Shown one piece after another: positions 49,128-60,586 of a DNA stretch of 64,000 bases. The notes under the pieces were generated by a model. That model was not told the origin of the DNA, made no database searches, and saw only the letters and a list, made by a program, of their open reading frames with translations. The position numbers and the translations under genes are program-made. The first letter of the stretch is position 1. The number at the start of each line of letters is the position of its first letter. The DNA is from Melampsora larici-populina 98AG31 (Eukaryota > Basidiomycota > Pucciniomycetes > Pucciniales > Melampsoraceae): assembly GCF_000204055.1 (NCBI RefSeq), contig NW_006768781.1:379557-443556 (forward strand), read 5' to 3'.

Positions 49128-51529
49128 ACTCTTGTCATGTGCTCGATTCTTGTTTCTTTGCTTGTACCTTTTCATTTTCTTAGTTTTATAGTTGTTTTTC
49201 TTTGGAAATGAGTGTTGTACTTCTGGCTTTTCATTACTCGGCTATTCATGATCATTGGGTTCTAATTGAATAACGCTTTCAAACACATTTGCCGTATCCG
49301 CCACATTCTTCTTTGATATCACATTGGAGCTTTTGTTAGACCCCTAAGCGATTGATCTTTAGCCTCGAGAGATCAAAGTAAATATCGCCTGCTAGCCTAA
49401 TCTTACACAGCTGGCCACAAGCCAATTAGGCTGCATTAAAACAGATTAAAACATAACCATAACGAGTCTTCGCGTCGTGACTCATGAAAGCCTCGACCGT
49501 CACGCTGAGGACCCATCTCACTTCGCTTCGAGCAGCCTTCGACACATCATCCACTGAGGATTATGATGCACAAAATGAGAAAGCATGCGACATGAAGTGA
49601 ACAAAAGCTTACTCTGGCCATCATGAATAAAATGACGTCACAACCTTGACCATGAAGCCTTTGAATCAAATCACAAAAAAGTGACCATCGCCAACAAGAG
49701 AGAAAAGATGAAAAATGATATGTAGGCTTTCGATTTTCTCAACCTCATGACATCAACATGCATGAACTCTTGAGCTTTACGTCATTCAACTGACCCTGCA
49801 CCGGTAGCTATAGGCGTCATGAACGTGGGCGTAATTGATAAACAATAAAATCAATTGAAGCGATCAAAAACGCATTTATGTTGACTAACGTAAAGGACCG
49901 TTTTATGATTTGAAGAAGGCTTTGAAAAGTCCAATTGTATTTTGATCATGATGACCAAGAGCGGGGAGATTAAAACTTATGAAGAGCTGCCTGAGGCGGA
50001 AATTAAAGATGAAGATGAGCTCAATTGTTCACCTTAGGCTTCACCTTCACCTTTACCCCATACACTTGAACGTTTTTATTTGTGAAGGTTTTCTTTTCCC
50101 CCTTTTTTTTGGTGTACGCACGCCTAAATTAGGAAATGTCTATCTAAATCAACTTGTTGAGGTAGGGTTTACAAAGATGATAGGACAACGTTTCATTCTT
50201 TAAAGAAATTTATGATTAACTTTTAAAGAAGTCCGTTGTACCAAATCTTCAAAGTCTTTTTTTATTAAGGTAAAGGGTTTACTTTAATGATGATCTGTTT
50301 TTTAGGATCAATTTTTTTTACAAAGATCTCTTTGGAAGGAGGTTTTTGAGGGCATTTTATGATTTGAAGGATGTGTGGAATCGTTAGCCAAAGTGGCCAA
50401 GGCAAGTGTGAATTCATCCAAATAAATTGATCAAAACAAATGTATGTATAGATTTGACTTCATGACGCCTTAACTAAATCTTGGGCGGTACGGCTTTGAT
50501 TGAAAGGGTCTGATTAAGATGATGTAGTAAGGCTCATTTGTGCTCATATAGAGAATTCAATCGAATAGGACAAGTGAATGAGTTTGGAAAATGGTTTATG
50601 TTTCTTTGATGATGAAGTTTGATCAGGGAATCACAATTAGATCTGTGTGTATCGCAGCTAATCTGCAAGAAATAGTAAGTTGAGCCAAGTAGGCTTTAAA
50701 CTTCAGTTGTTATTAGTATGGGGTAGTTGCTGCAAGGAGGTGCCGTGGTGGGTTTAACGATGACATATTTGATCAGCTGACTTAGTCAATCGAATGATGA
50801 TGTGATACATCATAGAAAGACCAAAAGAGGAAGTTGAACATCATACGACTGTCATCGTTCGTTTGTTCGTTCGTTCCTCAAGACTTTCTAGAACCCACTG
50901 CAAGCTTTCCATTAGAATTTTTCACCTCGGCAGCCTTTTGAGGGTGAACTGACCGGTGATAATCAAAAAAAATAAAGAAATCTATGTATGTATGCATCAT
51001 GTATGTATGCATTTCTTTGTTGTTCACCCGCCTCACTCCGCTTCTCTTGCGCCTCTGTAAAAAACCCCCCGGGGCGACTTTTAGTTGTTGAATGGTTGAT
51101 TGGTTAACATTCTGCTGGGTTTGCTTTGAGTAGGGATTGGGATATGCTATTGAATTGAGATGGGGTTTGTGTAAATCAAGAAGAAATCGACCGAGTCTTG
51201 AGGTTCTTGACTGTCATACTTGATACTTTTGGTTTTCTCCTTTTATGGAATTCTTGAGTTGATCAGCTCATTTGATCAAATCAAATCAAATCAAATCAAA
51301 CTTGATCAGCTTTAATGATTTCATTTCTCAACCTCACTTCTGATTCTCATCAAACCCTCAGCATAACAAGTTCTAACACTCCGCGCTCAGACTCTCACTC
51401 TCTCTAGAGTTCAGATTATAAAACTCATCCCATCTTCCTCACATCCTTCATTCCTTCCATCCCATCATCTTTTAATATCACCACATTTCTACTCGGATCA
51501 TTTCCCTCATCTTGACCTTGATCACTACA
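49128..51529. other. Intergenic region, no gene seen
   Basis: H2A 3' UTR, then AT-rich spacer. Small repeats: two copies of ATGTATGTATGCAT (about 50986-51012) and (AAATC)n at about 51272-51300. A pyrimidine-rich leader precedes the next gene. Confidence 0.4.
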
Positions 51530-52583
51530 ATGATGGCTCAAGTACTTCATATGAATGCTGAGGTTACTTCCACTTCGCTTCCTCAATCATATGATACACT
51601 CATGACATTGAAAGCCGATCAAACTATTCGAACATCAGACAATCTAAACAATCTAATTCTTTCTATAATCAATCCTCTTCTCAACATACACTCTAGAATA
51701 ACAGCTTCATATTCTGATCATCAATCATCCTTCACATTTACTGAGGTAGACCCTATTGATACTGTTAATGAAGGACTTGATCAACTTTTATCGATCTTAA
51801 ACCTTTTGGATAATGATTTCATTCGACCTACTCATAAGCTTTCAAAGTCTCTCAAGAGCCTTCGTCATCGACTTGATTCACTTGAAGAAACTTCTAAAAT
51901 CTCATCAACTCAAACTGAAACTAAATCGTAAGTTACTCACAATTATCTTCTTTCTTTTCATGATGGAAATGGCTTTTAACTGATTTTGAAAATTGTCATT
52001 ATATTTTTGTGAAAACTTTTGTAGAATTCGTCAAATCTCAAAACAAAGTTTATGTTTAGTCAAAAGATTAATGAACCAAACTAGAGTAATACGACAAGTT
52101 TTAAAAGATTTCATATGTTGGGCAGATACTGAATTGATGGCAAGTTTAGCAAGTTCTAAACCGATCTTACAATCAACTTATCAAGACTCAAACCCACAAG
52201 AAACCCATCATGATCAAGAAATGCAAATAGATGAAGAGTTTTATAATTTGATTGATCAATGTGTAGATATCATTCAATCTACTTATCAACTGAATCTATT
52301 TTTAAGAAAACTTCAACATCAATTTCATGAATTAATTCCTACTTTAGGATCACTTACGAATTTATTAATTATCAATCATAAAAGATCTCTTCAATTAAAC
52401 CTGATCAGAAATCATCAAATTGATAAAAATCGTCATCAAAAAGATAAAAGATTGGATAGTAGGTTTGTTAGAGTTAGTTCGAATTTGGTGTGCAAGTTTT
52501 TAAAGTCTATTGATCCTACTTGTTTGGTTACTGTTCATCGTTTAATGAAGAGATTGGAATCTTCTTTAGACCAAAGAAGATAA
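51530..52583 (+). CDS. Hypothetical helical protein, family not recognised
   Basis: Two exons, 51530-51927 and 52025-52583 (GTAAGT/TAG, phase kept), give 318 aa. Coding is supported by a long open frame through the intron, a pyrimidine-rich leader, and normal exon composition. The protein is predicted to be all-helical from its composition: heptad-like Leu/Ile patterns (LNNLILSIINPLLNIHSRI, LDQLLSILNLLDNDF, HKLSKSLKSLRHRLDSLEE) and a second helical half (ISKQSLCLVKRLMNQTRVIR, IIQSTYQLNLFLRKLQHQFH). A basic stretch near 265-275 (KNRHQKDKR) could be a nuclear signal. No signal peptide or TM segment. No named family assigned. Confidence 0.7.
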
Positions 52584-53370
52584 TCTATGTGTTATTTACT
52601 TCATCTTTCTATTACCCTTTTCTTATCTCTATCTGATTCTCTTTTTCTGGGAGCGGAAACTCATTCAAATATACAAACAAATCATAAAACCTCTTACTAA
52701 ACTTTCAACCTTTTTCAAGTCCAACTCTTATGTTTAAGTTTTCTTTAGAAACTTTTATAGATCTGTAGTATCATTTCATTTATTTGGTTTTCATACATGT
52801 GTATTTACTAGAATTATGTATCTTTTCTTTTGCCTTTTTTCTTTGGACATTTCAGGTTTAGATTCAATATATTGCAGTTTTTTTTTGTGGAAATCAGAAT
52901 AAAGAACTTCACTTTTTTTCTGAAATGTGTTAATCAATGCATATATTCAAAGCTGTTTTATTCAGAACAGGATTGAAGAAGAGAGACTGATAATAAATTC
53001 CTTTCATGAGTTTTACCCTCGTCTTTGAATCCCTGTCATATCATCACACCTTTTGATATGACTTCGAGTTCAAGTATGATAAAGTGAATCAAAACCTCAT
53101 CAAATCTGGAAGTTGCATCTCAACTTCACGGCCAAATCACTCACATCTGACCCTTTTATAAAGGATGACTAATTTCAATTCATTTGGTCTTCCAAGCCAA
53201 TTTTCTCACCTTTACTTGATACACAAGTCTTCCAGTTTTACATAGGTTGGTGAAACAGATCTTAAATGGTCCATACTCCCTTTTAGAATTTTATGATCAC
53301 TAATAAACCCTTGGTCGTCCATATTGTACACGTGGTCTTGTTAATCTACAGTCATTCCAGTTTTGCTTGT
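52584..53370. other. Intergenic spacer before the Gypsy element
   Basis: 3' region of the hypothetical gene; no further gene or RNA recognised. Confidence 0.4.
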
Positions 53371-53559
53371 TGTTAAGGCCTCGGTGTGGGGTTCTCGGCG
53401 GGGATCAAGGTTGGGTGTCTAATAAGCTATGCAGATTGTCGTATGAAGAAGAAAGAGAAAAGACAACTGTGGTTTGTACAACATAGTCTAATCTCGTGTC
53501 TGTGACATCTACTACCCGGTATTTCACTAACAGTTACATGTCTCTTGAGGATCGTAACA
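53371..53559 (-). repeat. 3' LTR of the Gypsy element
   Basis: 189 bp, TGTTA...TAACA ends; near-identical to 59199-59387. Confidence 0.95.
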
Positions 53560-53655
53560 TTATCCCCCTTTTTACGCCCAAACTCCCTCTTGCAAGTTCT
53601 GCGTTCCTTCCACGGGCAGCGTTAAAAAACCCAGTGGGAAAAAGCTTGCCCTCTC

Positions 53656-56600
53656 TCATTTTCTCCTTGTCCTTTTGTATTTACTTGCTGCATTTGGGAA
53701 TTTGATGTTGAATTCATTCACTAAATCTTTGCTATTTGATAAATTTTCCTCAGGTTCCCATGAATTGTGTTCAGTTCCAAACCCTTTCCAGCTGACTAAA
53801 TATTCCTTCTTCCTATACCTTTTTCTACAGTCTAATATTTCTAATACTTCCCATTCTTCATTTCCTTCCATGATTGTTGGCTGCGGTTCGGATTCCTGAC
53901 GACCTTCAATACCGTCTGTTTCGTGTTTCCTAAGTAGAGAGACATGGAATACTGGGTGTATACCCCTCATTGACGTAGGTAAAGTCAGCTCATATGCGGA
54001 TCTTGATATTTTCTTGGAGATGTTAAAAGGACCCATCCACTTATGATCTAATTTAGGACTAGGCCTTGTCGTCGAAAGGTTCTTGTTGTTGAGCCAAACC
54101 TGGTCGCCAATCTTCCAATCGGGGGTTGAGCGGATGCCCTTGTCGAACTGAATTTTCATCTCTTCCTGTGCTGTCTTCAAACACTCAGTCAGTTCCGATT
54201 GTACATTGATTAGTTCTGTCAGTCTTTTCTCTACTGAAGGTATACATTGTTCTGCGGAGGGGATACCACTGAAACTATGATTATACCCATAGTTTGCTTT
54301 GAACGGCGAGACTCCTGTCGAAGCGTGGTCCTTGTATTTGTACAAGAATTCGGCGATTGGTAAGAGAGTCTCCCAGTTGTCCTGTCGGTAGTTGACAAAG
54401 TGTCGAAGGTACTGCTCTACAACTTTGTTGACAATTTCGGACTGACCATCGGTGCGCGGGTGGTATGCTGTGGAAGGTTGTAATTGAATGCCTAGTCTCT
54501 TATCCAGTTCCTTTGTGATCTGAGAAATGAAGATGCTCCCTCTATCCGATGTGATAGTTCTGGGGGTGCCATGTAATTTCCATACAAATTTCACCATTAA
54601 GTCTGCTAATGTTTCTGCTGTCATGGATTCGTTGCATCGAATAAAATGGCTCATTTTCGTGAGGCGATCGACTACTGTGAGTATACTGTCTTTTCCGTTG
54701 GAAAGTGGCAGTCCGGTAATCAAATCGTAGCTGATGTCGACCCATGGTCCCGCTGGTACTGGTAGAGGCTGGAGAGATCCAAATGGCTTTTGAGTACTTG
54801 ATTTGTTTCGTAGGCAAGAATCACATCCATCTACATATTTGTTTGTGTACGCTTTCTGGCTTGGCCACGTGAAGCTTCTCTTCACTAAACTAAGTGTCTT
54901 CGCCCTGCCCGGGTGTCCCGCTAGTAGACTATCGTGGCGACTGCGTAGGATTTGGCGTTTGATCTCGTTGCTGTTTGGCACTTTGATTCGCCCTTGATTA
55001 TACACTATTCCATCATGTACTCTATAGTTGGCCGTTTTTTGACGTATTGCTGTAGATATGGGATTGGAAATTGCTTGTATAAGTTCCTTCAGTCTTGGAT
55101 CATCATTAGTAGTCTTTCTGATTAGGCCTATGATATCTTCGTCGTTGAGGATGGGGTCGGTTGGTGTCTCATTGTTTACTCCCAAGACATCTACTTCGAA
55201 CCAATGCTCTGCATCTGGTAGTTCAATCTCCTCGTTCTCAAAACAAGATTCAATACTTGCAACCTCGGGTTGAAAAGTGTCGGGTGTGATGTTTTCCGGT
55301 CTAAGCAGTTGACCAAAAGTTAATTTTTTGTCATGAGTTGGCGCTAGGTCTGGTCTTCTTGACAGTGCATCTGGTTTAGCGGCTTGTTGTCCTGGGCGGA
55401 ATTTAATTTGAAAATCAAAGCATCCTAGAGTCTCGGCCCATCTAGCTTGGCGTCGGGTTAATTGTTTGGTAGTCATGAATGATTCAAGATTGCGGTGGTC
55501 CGTATATACTATGACGTCCAATCTATTCGGGTTTCCTTCTAAGTAGTGCCTCCACTCTTTAAAAGACGCCACAATAGCAAGGAGTTCCTTATCAAATATT
55601 TCATAATTCCGTTCCGCCTGTGCCAATGATCTGGATAAGTATGCAACTGGATGTAGTTCATTGTCGTCCTCGCTGATTTGGGATAGTACGGCGCCAATTG
55701 CAAAATCGGAACAGTCACATTCCAGTACAAAAGGTTTGTACGGATTTGCAATCTTCAAAACCGGTGCTGACGTGAAAGCATTCTTCAATTCTTCAAATGA
55801 TTTCTTGCACTCGTCATCCCATAAGTAAGGCGTTTTATGGCGTGTCAGATTATGCAGGGGTCTGGTTGTCTGTGAGAAATGGCTGATGAATCTTCGATAA
55901 AAATTTGCAAATCCAATGAATCGTTGGAGCTCGGTGACGTTTCTTGGGGCTGGCCACTCGGATACGGCTCTTACTTTAGTAGGATCCATCTTGATCTTGT
56001 TGCGTGATATGACCAGGCCTAAGTACTCGACTTCTGATTTTGAGAATTCGCACTTCTCTGGTTTAAGCCATAGTTGGTGTTTATCAAGGATCTCTAGTAT
56101 CTGTAATACAACATTTTCGTGCCGCACCCCCTTTTTTGTATAGATCATAATATCGTCTAAAAAGGCAGCCGCGTCTTTTCCAATATGTTGGAGCAGTATG
56201 TCTTGCATGAAATACTGGAAGTATCCAGGAGCTCCCGTTGGTCCAAAAGGCATTGTCAGGGGGGCAAACTGACCTGCTCTGCAGATGAAGGCGAGTTTAT
56301 CCTCGTCTCCTTCAGCTACTCGTAGGTTACCGTATGCATTCCGTAAGTCCAGTTTGGTGTACTTGTCAGCGTCGAGGAGGCTGTCCACCAGATCCATGGT
56401 TAAGGGCAGCGGATATTTGTTCTTAACCGTCACGGCGTTCAGTTTACGGTAGTCGAAGCAGGGTCTTAGATTTCCATCTTTTTTCCCGGTGAAGAGCACC
56501 GGAGCTGCCCAGGGTGAGGTTGTACGTCTGATAGTACCATTTGCCAGGCCAGTGTTTATCATTTTGTCTAAAGTCTGAGTTTCAGCTGGGGATAATGGTA

Positions 56601-57810
56601 TTATCCTGCTAGCTTGAGGTTGCGCTCCTTCTACCAGCTCTACTTTGAAGTCATATTTTCTTCGAGGTGGTAGGCATTGAGCATTGGATTTCTGAAACAT
56701 GCGGATATACCGATGATAAGCTGTTGGTACTAGCTCTTCCACTGATTTAGTGGGTATGTTCTTTTTTTCATCGGCTGCTAGACGAGCAGAAGTCGACCAC
56801 GAGGCTTTCAAGGAGCTGATTTCAGTGGGACTGTTATTTAGGGAAAGAAAAGGCTTGCCAGCTGATACGGGGGATGGGTTGAGATGAGACGAGTCGAACT
56901 CACATTGCGGGGGCTTATGTGTACTTTTTACAATACACGCCCCCTTGTCATGTTGCCTTGCGTGCCCTGTGGGCTCCTCCAGTGGACCTTCAGGGTTATG
57001 TTTCGGCGTAGACGAGGCTGGATCATCAGCCGCAATGCAGTCTCCTTCAGTTTGAGTCTTGATGTCGGGCGTTAACAGGTTAGAGTGTGTAATCGTGCCT
57101 TCGGTGAGGTTGTATTTGTTGTTTGTCGTACTGGATTCTAGCTGTTGTAGAAGAGAATCATGCTTGCCAACACCTTCGGGTGAATCTGATTGAGGTAATA
57201 GATTAAAAGACTCACTCTGCGGGGATGTTAACGTGTTATCAGTAACACACATCCCCTCGTCACGGTACCTAGCGTCCCTCGGGTGTTCCAACTTGGGATC
57301 CTTGGAGGGTTTTGATGGTCCAGACGACTCCACTACTGTGGAGGCAGCAAAAACATTAGCTGTGGTGATGATACCACTACTCCAGTCAATCCTGTGACTG
57401 TTCGCGCGGATCCATGGAATGCCTAGGATACTGTCATACGTATTCTTAAGGTCGGTGATGATGAAGTTGGTGGGTTGGGTGTCGCGTTCGAGGTAGAGGT
57501 CCAGTTCATGTGAAGATCTTGATCTTGAACCATTGAATCCTGTGATGTCGCGTGAAGTGCTCACTCCTAGGTGTAAGATATCGGCTTTTCTTGCAAATGA
57601 TTCTCCCAACACATTGTGGGTGGCACCTGAATCAATCAGGAGGCGGGCTGATGGGTAATACGATGGTGTGGCGCGTGGATTTTGGGTCAGGGAAAAGGTA
57701 ACTGAGAGGAATAAGCGTGGGTCGCTCGTATTGCAAGTTACAACAGTGCTAGTTCCTAGAGCTATTGAAGCACCCAAATCCATACTGCTCAAGCTAGGCA
57801 CAACCGTCAA
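53656..57810 (-). CDS. Gypsy Pol polyprotein with chromodomain
   Basis: One open frame of 1,384 codons. Order: aspartic protease (LLIDSGATHNVLG, Asp at about residue 60); reverse transcriptase (KYPLPLTMDLVDSLLDADKY, KLDLRNAYGNLRV, active site FLDDIMIYTKK); RNase H (LECDCSDFAIGAVLSQ, YTDHRNLESF); integrase with HHCC finger (HPGRAKTLSLVKR, CDSCLRNKS) and DDE core (TVVDRLTKMSHFI, TSDRGSIFISQ, TAYHPRTDGQSEIVNKVVEQ); C-terminal chromodomain (WEVLEILDCRKRYRKKEYLV, WKGFGTEHNSWEPEENL). RT-RH-IN order plus the chromodomain makes it a Ty3/Gypsy chromovirus, a group that targets heterochromatin. The frame starts with TTG, not ATG, and overlaps the end of Gag in the -1 frame, so it is probably made by -1 frameshifting. 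Confidence 0.95.
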   Translation of the reverse strand: MTVVPSLSSMDLGASIALGTSTVVTCNTSDPRLFLSVTFSLTQNPRATPSYYPSARLLIDSGATHNVLGESFARKADILHLGVSTSRDITGFNGSRSRSSHELDLYLERDTQPTNFIITDLKNTYDSILGIPWIRANSHRIDWSSGIITTANVFAASTVVESSGPSKPSKDPKLEHPRDARYRDEGMCVTDNTLTSPQSESFNLLPQSDSPEGVGKHDSLLQQLESSTTNNKYNLTEGTITHSNLLTPDIKTQTEGDCIAADDPASSTPKHNPEGPLEEPTGHARQHDKGACIVKSTHKPPQCEFDSSHLNPSPVSAGKPFLSLNNSPTEISSLKASWSTSARLAADEKKNIPTKSVEELVPTAYHRYIRMFQKSNAQCLPPRRKYDFKVELVEGAQPQASRIIPLSPAETQTLDKMINTGLANGTIRRTTSPWAAPVLFTGKKDGNLRPCFDYRKLNAVTVKNKYPLPLTMDLVDSLLDADKYTKLDLRNAYGNLRVAEGDEDKLAFICRAGQFAPLTMPFGPTGAPGYFQYFMQDILLQHIGKDAAAFLDDIMIYTKKGVRHENVVLQILEILDKHQLWLKPEKCEFSKSEVEYLGLVISRNKIKMDPTKVRAVSEWPAPRNVTELQRFIGFANFYRRFISHFSQTTRPLHNLTRHKTPYLWDDECKKSFEELKNAFTSAPVLKIANPYKPFVLECDCSDFAIGAVLSQISEDDNELHPVAYLSRSLAQAERNYEIFDKELLAIVASFKEWRHYLEGNPNRLDVIVYTDHRNLESFMTTKQLTRRQARWAETLGCFDFQIKFRPGQQAAKPDALSRRPDLAPTHDKKLTFGQLLRPENITPDTFQPEVASIESCFENEEIELPDAEHWFEVDVLGVNNETPTDPILNDEDIIGLIRKTTNDDPRLKELIQAISNPISTAIRQKTANYRVHDGIVYNQGRIKVPNSNEIKRQILRSRHDSLLAGHPGRAKTLSLVKRSFTWPSQKAYTNKYVDGCDSCLRNKSSTQKPFGSLQPLPVPAGPWVDISYDLITGLPLSNGKDSILTVVDRLTKMSHFIRCNESMTAETLADLMVKFVWKLHGTPRTITSDRGSIFISQITKELDKRLGIQLQPSTAYHPRTDGQSEIVNKVVEQYLRHFVNYRQDNWETLLPIAEFLYKYKDHASTGVSPFKANYGYNHSFSGIPSAEQCIPSVEKRLTELINVQSELTECLKTAQEEMKIQFDKGIRSTPDWKIGDQVWLNNKNLSTTRPSPKLDHKWMGPFNISKKISRSAYELTLPTSMRGIHPVFHVSLLRKHETDGIEGRQESEPQPTIMEGNEEWEVLEILDCRKRYRKKEYLVSWKGFGTEHNSWEPEENLSNSKDLVNEFNIKFPNAASKYKRTRRK

Positions 57811-58961
57811 GCTTGAGCGCCTCCATTTTTTGAAACATCACTACGACTAGAACCCTCTGCCCGATCCTTCACTTCATTCCTACTATCATTCAAAGCAGCT
57901 AGCTTCACCTCTAAATCAGCAATGCGACTACTGTAACCCCCATTTCCTCTTCCTCTACGATCACCCGTTCTACCAGGACAAGCATTGGCACGGTGGCCTC
58001 GTGCAGCACATTTGAAACAAGCACCAGTACGTAAACGATGAGATCGTTCTTCATCGGATAGTCGAGTAAACGAAGATGAGATGTCCATCGCATTGGGGTC
58101 TCAAGCTGGTGTTGATACAGTGGTCGAAGTGTCTGCTGTACCGTGGATTTTGTTGTCCAGTTTGATCGCGAGGTTGGCTATTTGCTCTACTGAAGTGAAC
58201 TCATCTTGAACTAGTACCATAGCTACTCTTATGTCTCGTTTCAGGCCTTGTTCAAACTGGCTGATCAGTGTAGGCACTTCCCAGCCTGTGTTAGCAGCGT
58301 GTAAGTTAAACTCATAGGTGTACGCTGCGACAGTGGATTTCTGGGTAAGGGATCGTAATGCCTTCTCCGCCTTCGACTTCTTTTCGGTGTCGAAATACAT
58401 CGCTTTAAAGTTACGCACGAACCGGTCAAACGTGACTAAATGGGCAGTGGAGTCGTCAAGTAACTCTGTCATCATCGGTTGGGCCCATGAACTCGCAGTA
58501 CCCGTGAGGTATGATAGCGCGAATACGACCTTAGTACGGTCGGTGGGGAATAGATGAGGGTGTGCCAACATATACAGTTGGACTTGGCTGGCAAAGACTT
58601 CAGCTGGGCCACCTCGATTGCCATCAAACTTGTCGGGCGTGGCGACCTTAGGCCCTTTGGGATTTGGGGTCGTCTCGTGTTGTGGCACTGTAGGAGGTGC
58701 TGCATTCCCCGCATTAGTGAAGGTATGCGAAGTAGTGTTACGAGAAGACTCGATAGCGGCTAATCGCTCTTCCGCCTGTCTACTGCGGGCTTCGGCTTGT
58801 TCTCGAAGGCGACGTTCTCCGGCTAATGAATTCTGGAGTTCAGTTAACTGACGCTGGATTTCCTCCATCTCATCGACCGTAAGTTCAGTGACAGGTGGTG
58901 CTTGGTTGGTGTTGACAAAGGATTCCTCACGATCACTATCCGGATCGTCGTCGTCGAGCAA
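57807..58961 (-). pseudogene. Gypsy Gag with one in-frame stop
   Basis: The retrotransposon Gag region 58961-58104 (PKVATPDKFDGNRGGPAEVF, LSYLTGTASSWAQPMM, RFVRNFKAMYFDTEKKSKAE, AAYTYEFNLHAANTGW) is preceded by a coiled coil (RRLREQAEARSRQAEERLAA). A TGA at 58103-58101 interrupts it, and the same frame continues with the nucleocapsid part 58100-57807, starting near MDISSSFTRLSDEERSHRL and holding one CCHC knuckle (CFKCAARGHRANAC). No ATG starts the upstream frame; the first in-frame Met is in the coiled coil. The Gag stop is therefore probably a mutation, though readthrough cannot be ruled out. Confidence 0.8.
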
Positions 58962-59198
58962 GGGAGATCTGTATGAGGGAGACGTGATCGATAGAGTTCT
59001 GCGGAGGTAGTTCGGTGTTAATCTTCAGTGGTGCATTCAATATCAAGTATAAAGTTTCAGTTCAATGATTTTCTAAATATGATCTAATCTATCCTTCTTG
59101 TTGTTTCTAATCTTATTCGAGTTCAATTTCAATTCTTAAAGTTTCTGATTCTAGTTCTTCTGATCTGTTGATGCCCGCTTGTTGTAGATACGACAATA

Positions 59199-59387
59199 TG
59201 TTAAGGCCTTGGTGTGGGGTTCTCGGCGGGGATCAAGGTTGGGTGTCTAATAAGCTATGCAGATTGTTGTATGAAGAAGAAAGAGAAAAGACAACTGTGG
59301 TTTGTACAACATAGTCTAATCTCGTGTCTGTGACATCTACTACCCGGTATTTCACTAACAGTTACATGTCTCTTGAGGATCGTAACA
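59199..59387 (-). repeat. 5' LTR of the Gypsy element
   Basis: 189 bp, TGTTA...TAACA ends. The two differences from the other LTR are at GGCC(C/T)TGG-like and GATTGT(C/T)GTAT positions. Confidence 0.95.
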
Positions 59388-60586
59388 TCACACAGCCAAA
59401 AAAACCTCTTTAGTCATAAGCCCCTCTTTCAAGTGCACGGCCGCAGCCGCGCGAGGGGCTTAGTTAAGCTAAGACTGAAACGGATAAACCAATCCGTCAA
59501 TGTCGTTGACATCGCTCATCCGGAACTTCACGTACAATTCTTTGATTCCGGACTGTCCAATCCATTCCGGACCCATCATCCATTCCGGGAACTTCCAACC
59601 CATCGGAGCCTCTGTTAAGCGCCAATCTTTCCACACCCGGACGTATCACCACATGGTAGTTCAATGTCAATGAGCTTGGATGTTGGATGTGGACTGTGCC
59701 ACATCAAAGCTCAAATATTACCTTCCATACCACGCACGGTAAGACATATAATCAGCGCGCAATGGTGCCAATCGCTCCAATTTTGGATAGACCATGCACA
59801 TTCCATTCATTAGCTCAGATTCACTATTGTGCGTTCATTGAACAAAATATTAGTAATTTAAACAAACCGCGCGGCCTCACACCACGTCCTCTCAGGAATT
59901 TATGATGGTGTTACCGTACTTGGTACCACTCACAGGGGCCAAAATTGATGCTCACAACTATGTGAGTGTTGTAGACTTTCCTGAAAACTTCAAAAAAGAT
60001 TCATTTTGTCTCAGAATCATTCAATTCATGAGTTTGGTAGTGTTCAGGCAATCAGGCTGTTTTGCTCAGATTTTGCTTGGCATTGCTGGATAATGCTCAT
60101 TTTCATCTTGGATGAGCATTCTGTGGGATCAGTCTCTGAGATGAGTATTCAGGATCCGCTCATGAGGCATACTCAGAACATCTCAGAACCTCTCCAACAT
60201 GAAAACAAAACATTTTTTTTCACCACCCTTCCCAATAGATGTCAGCACTACACCACCAATTTACCCCGCTTTTGTTGAAATTTGGTTTGCGGGGTACCCA
60301 AGAATCACAGCCGGAACCCGGCTCAAATTCCATGGGTTTTTCAGCAGAGACCTTGGGTTTTTAGTTCTCCAACAGCAATATTGAATCAGCGGTTACAGAC
60401 TCTATAGAAGATAGAACCACCAAACTGTCCATTGCCTTTGACTCCAATCCATCATCATCAAACTAATCGTTCTTCATTTGATTTTAATCTTTGACTTTAT
60501 TCAATTCAACTTCACTTTGATTAAAAAAACATTCATCTTCTCCTCATCATCATCGACTAAACTCTTATTCACTTTCAAGTTGGACA
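59388..60586. other. Region without recognised gene
   Basis: Between the Gypsy element and the haspin-like exons. Possible 5' exons of the haspin-like gene were searched and not found. Frames are short and motif-free. Confidence 0.35.

Larger units (their letters stand above)
53371..59387 (-). mobile_element. Ty3/Gypsy chromovirus LTR retrotransposon, nearly full length
   Basis: Two 189-bp LTRs (53371-53559 and 59199-59387), both TGTTA...TAACA, differing at about two positions seen by eye. Genes read on the minus strand, so 59199-59387 is the 5' LTR. A polypurine tract (AAAAAGGGGGATAA) abuts the 3' LTR at 53560-53573. The sequence next to the 5' LTR starts TATTGTCGTATC; I could not match it to a primer tRNA. 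No 5-bp target duplication is visible (CTTGT left, TCACA right). Gag and Pol frames are almost intact. Confidence 0.95.

Noticed and set aside
51530..52583. Considered a cyclin-D-binding (GCIP-like) assignment for the helical protein
   Set aside because: Only general helical character agrees; no diagnostic motif could be pointed out.
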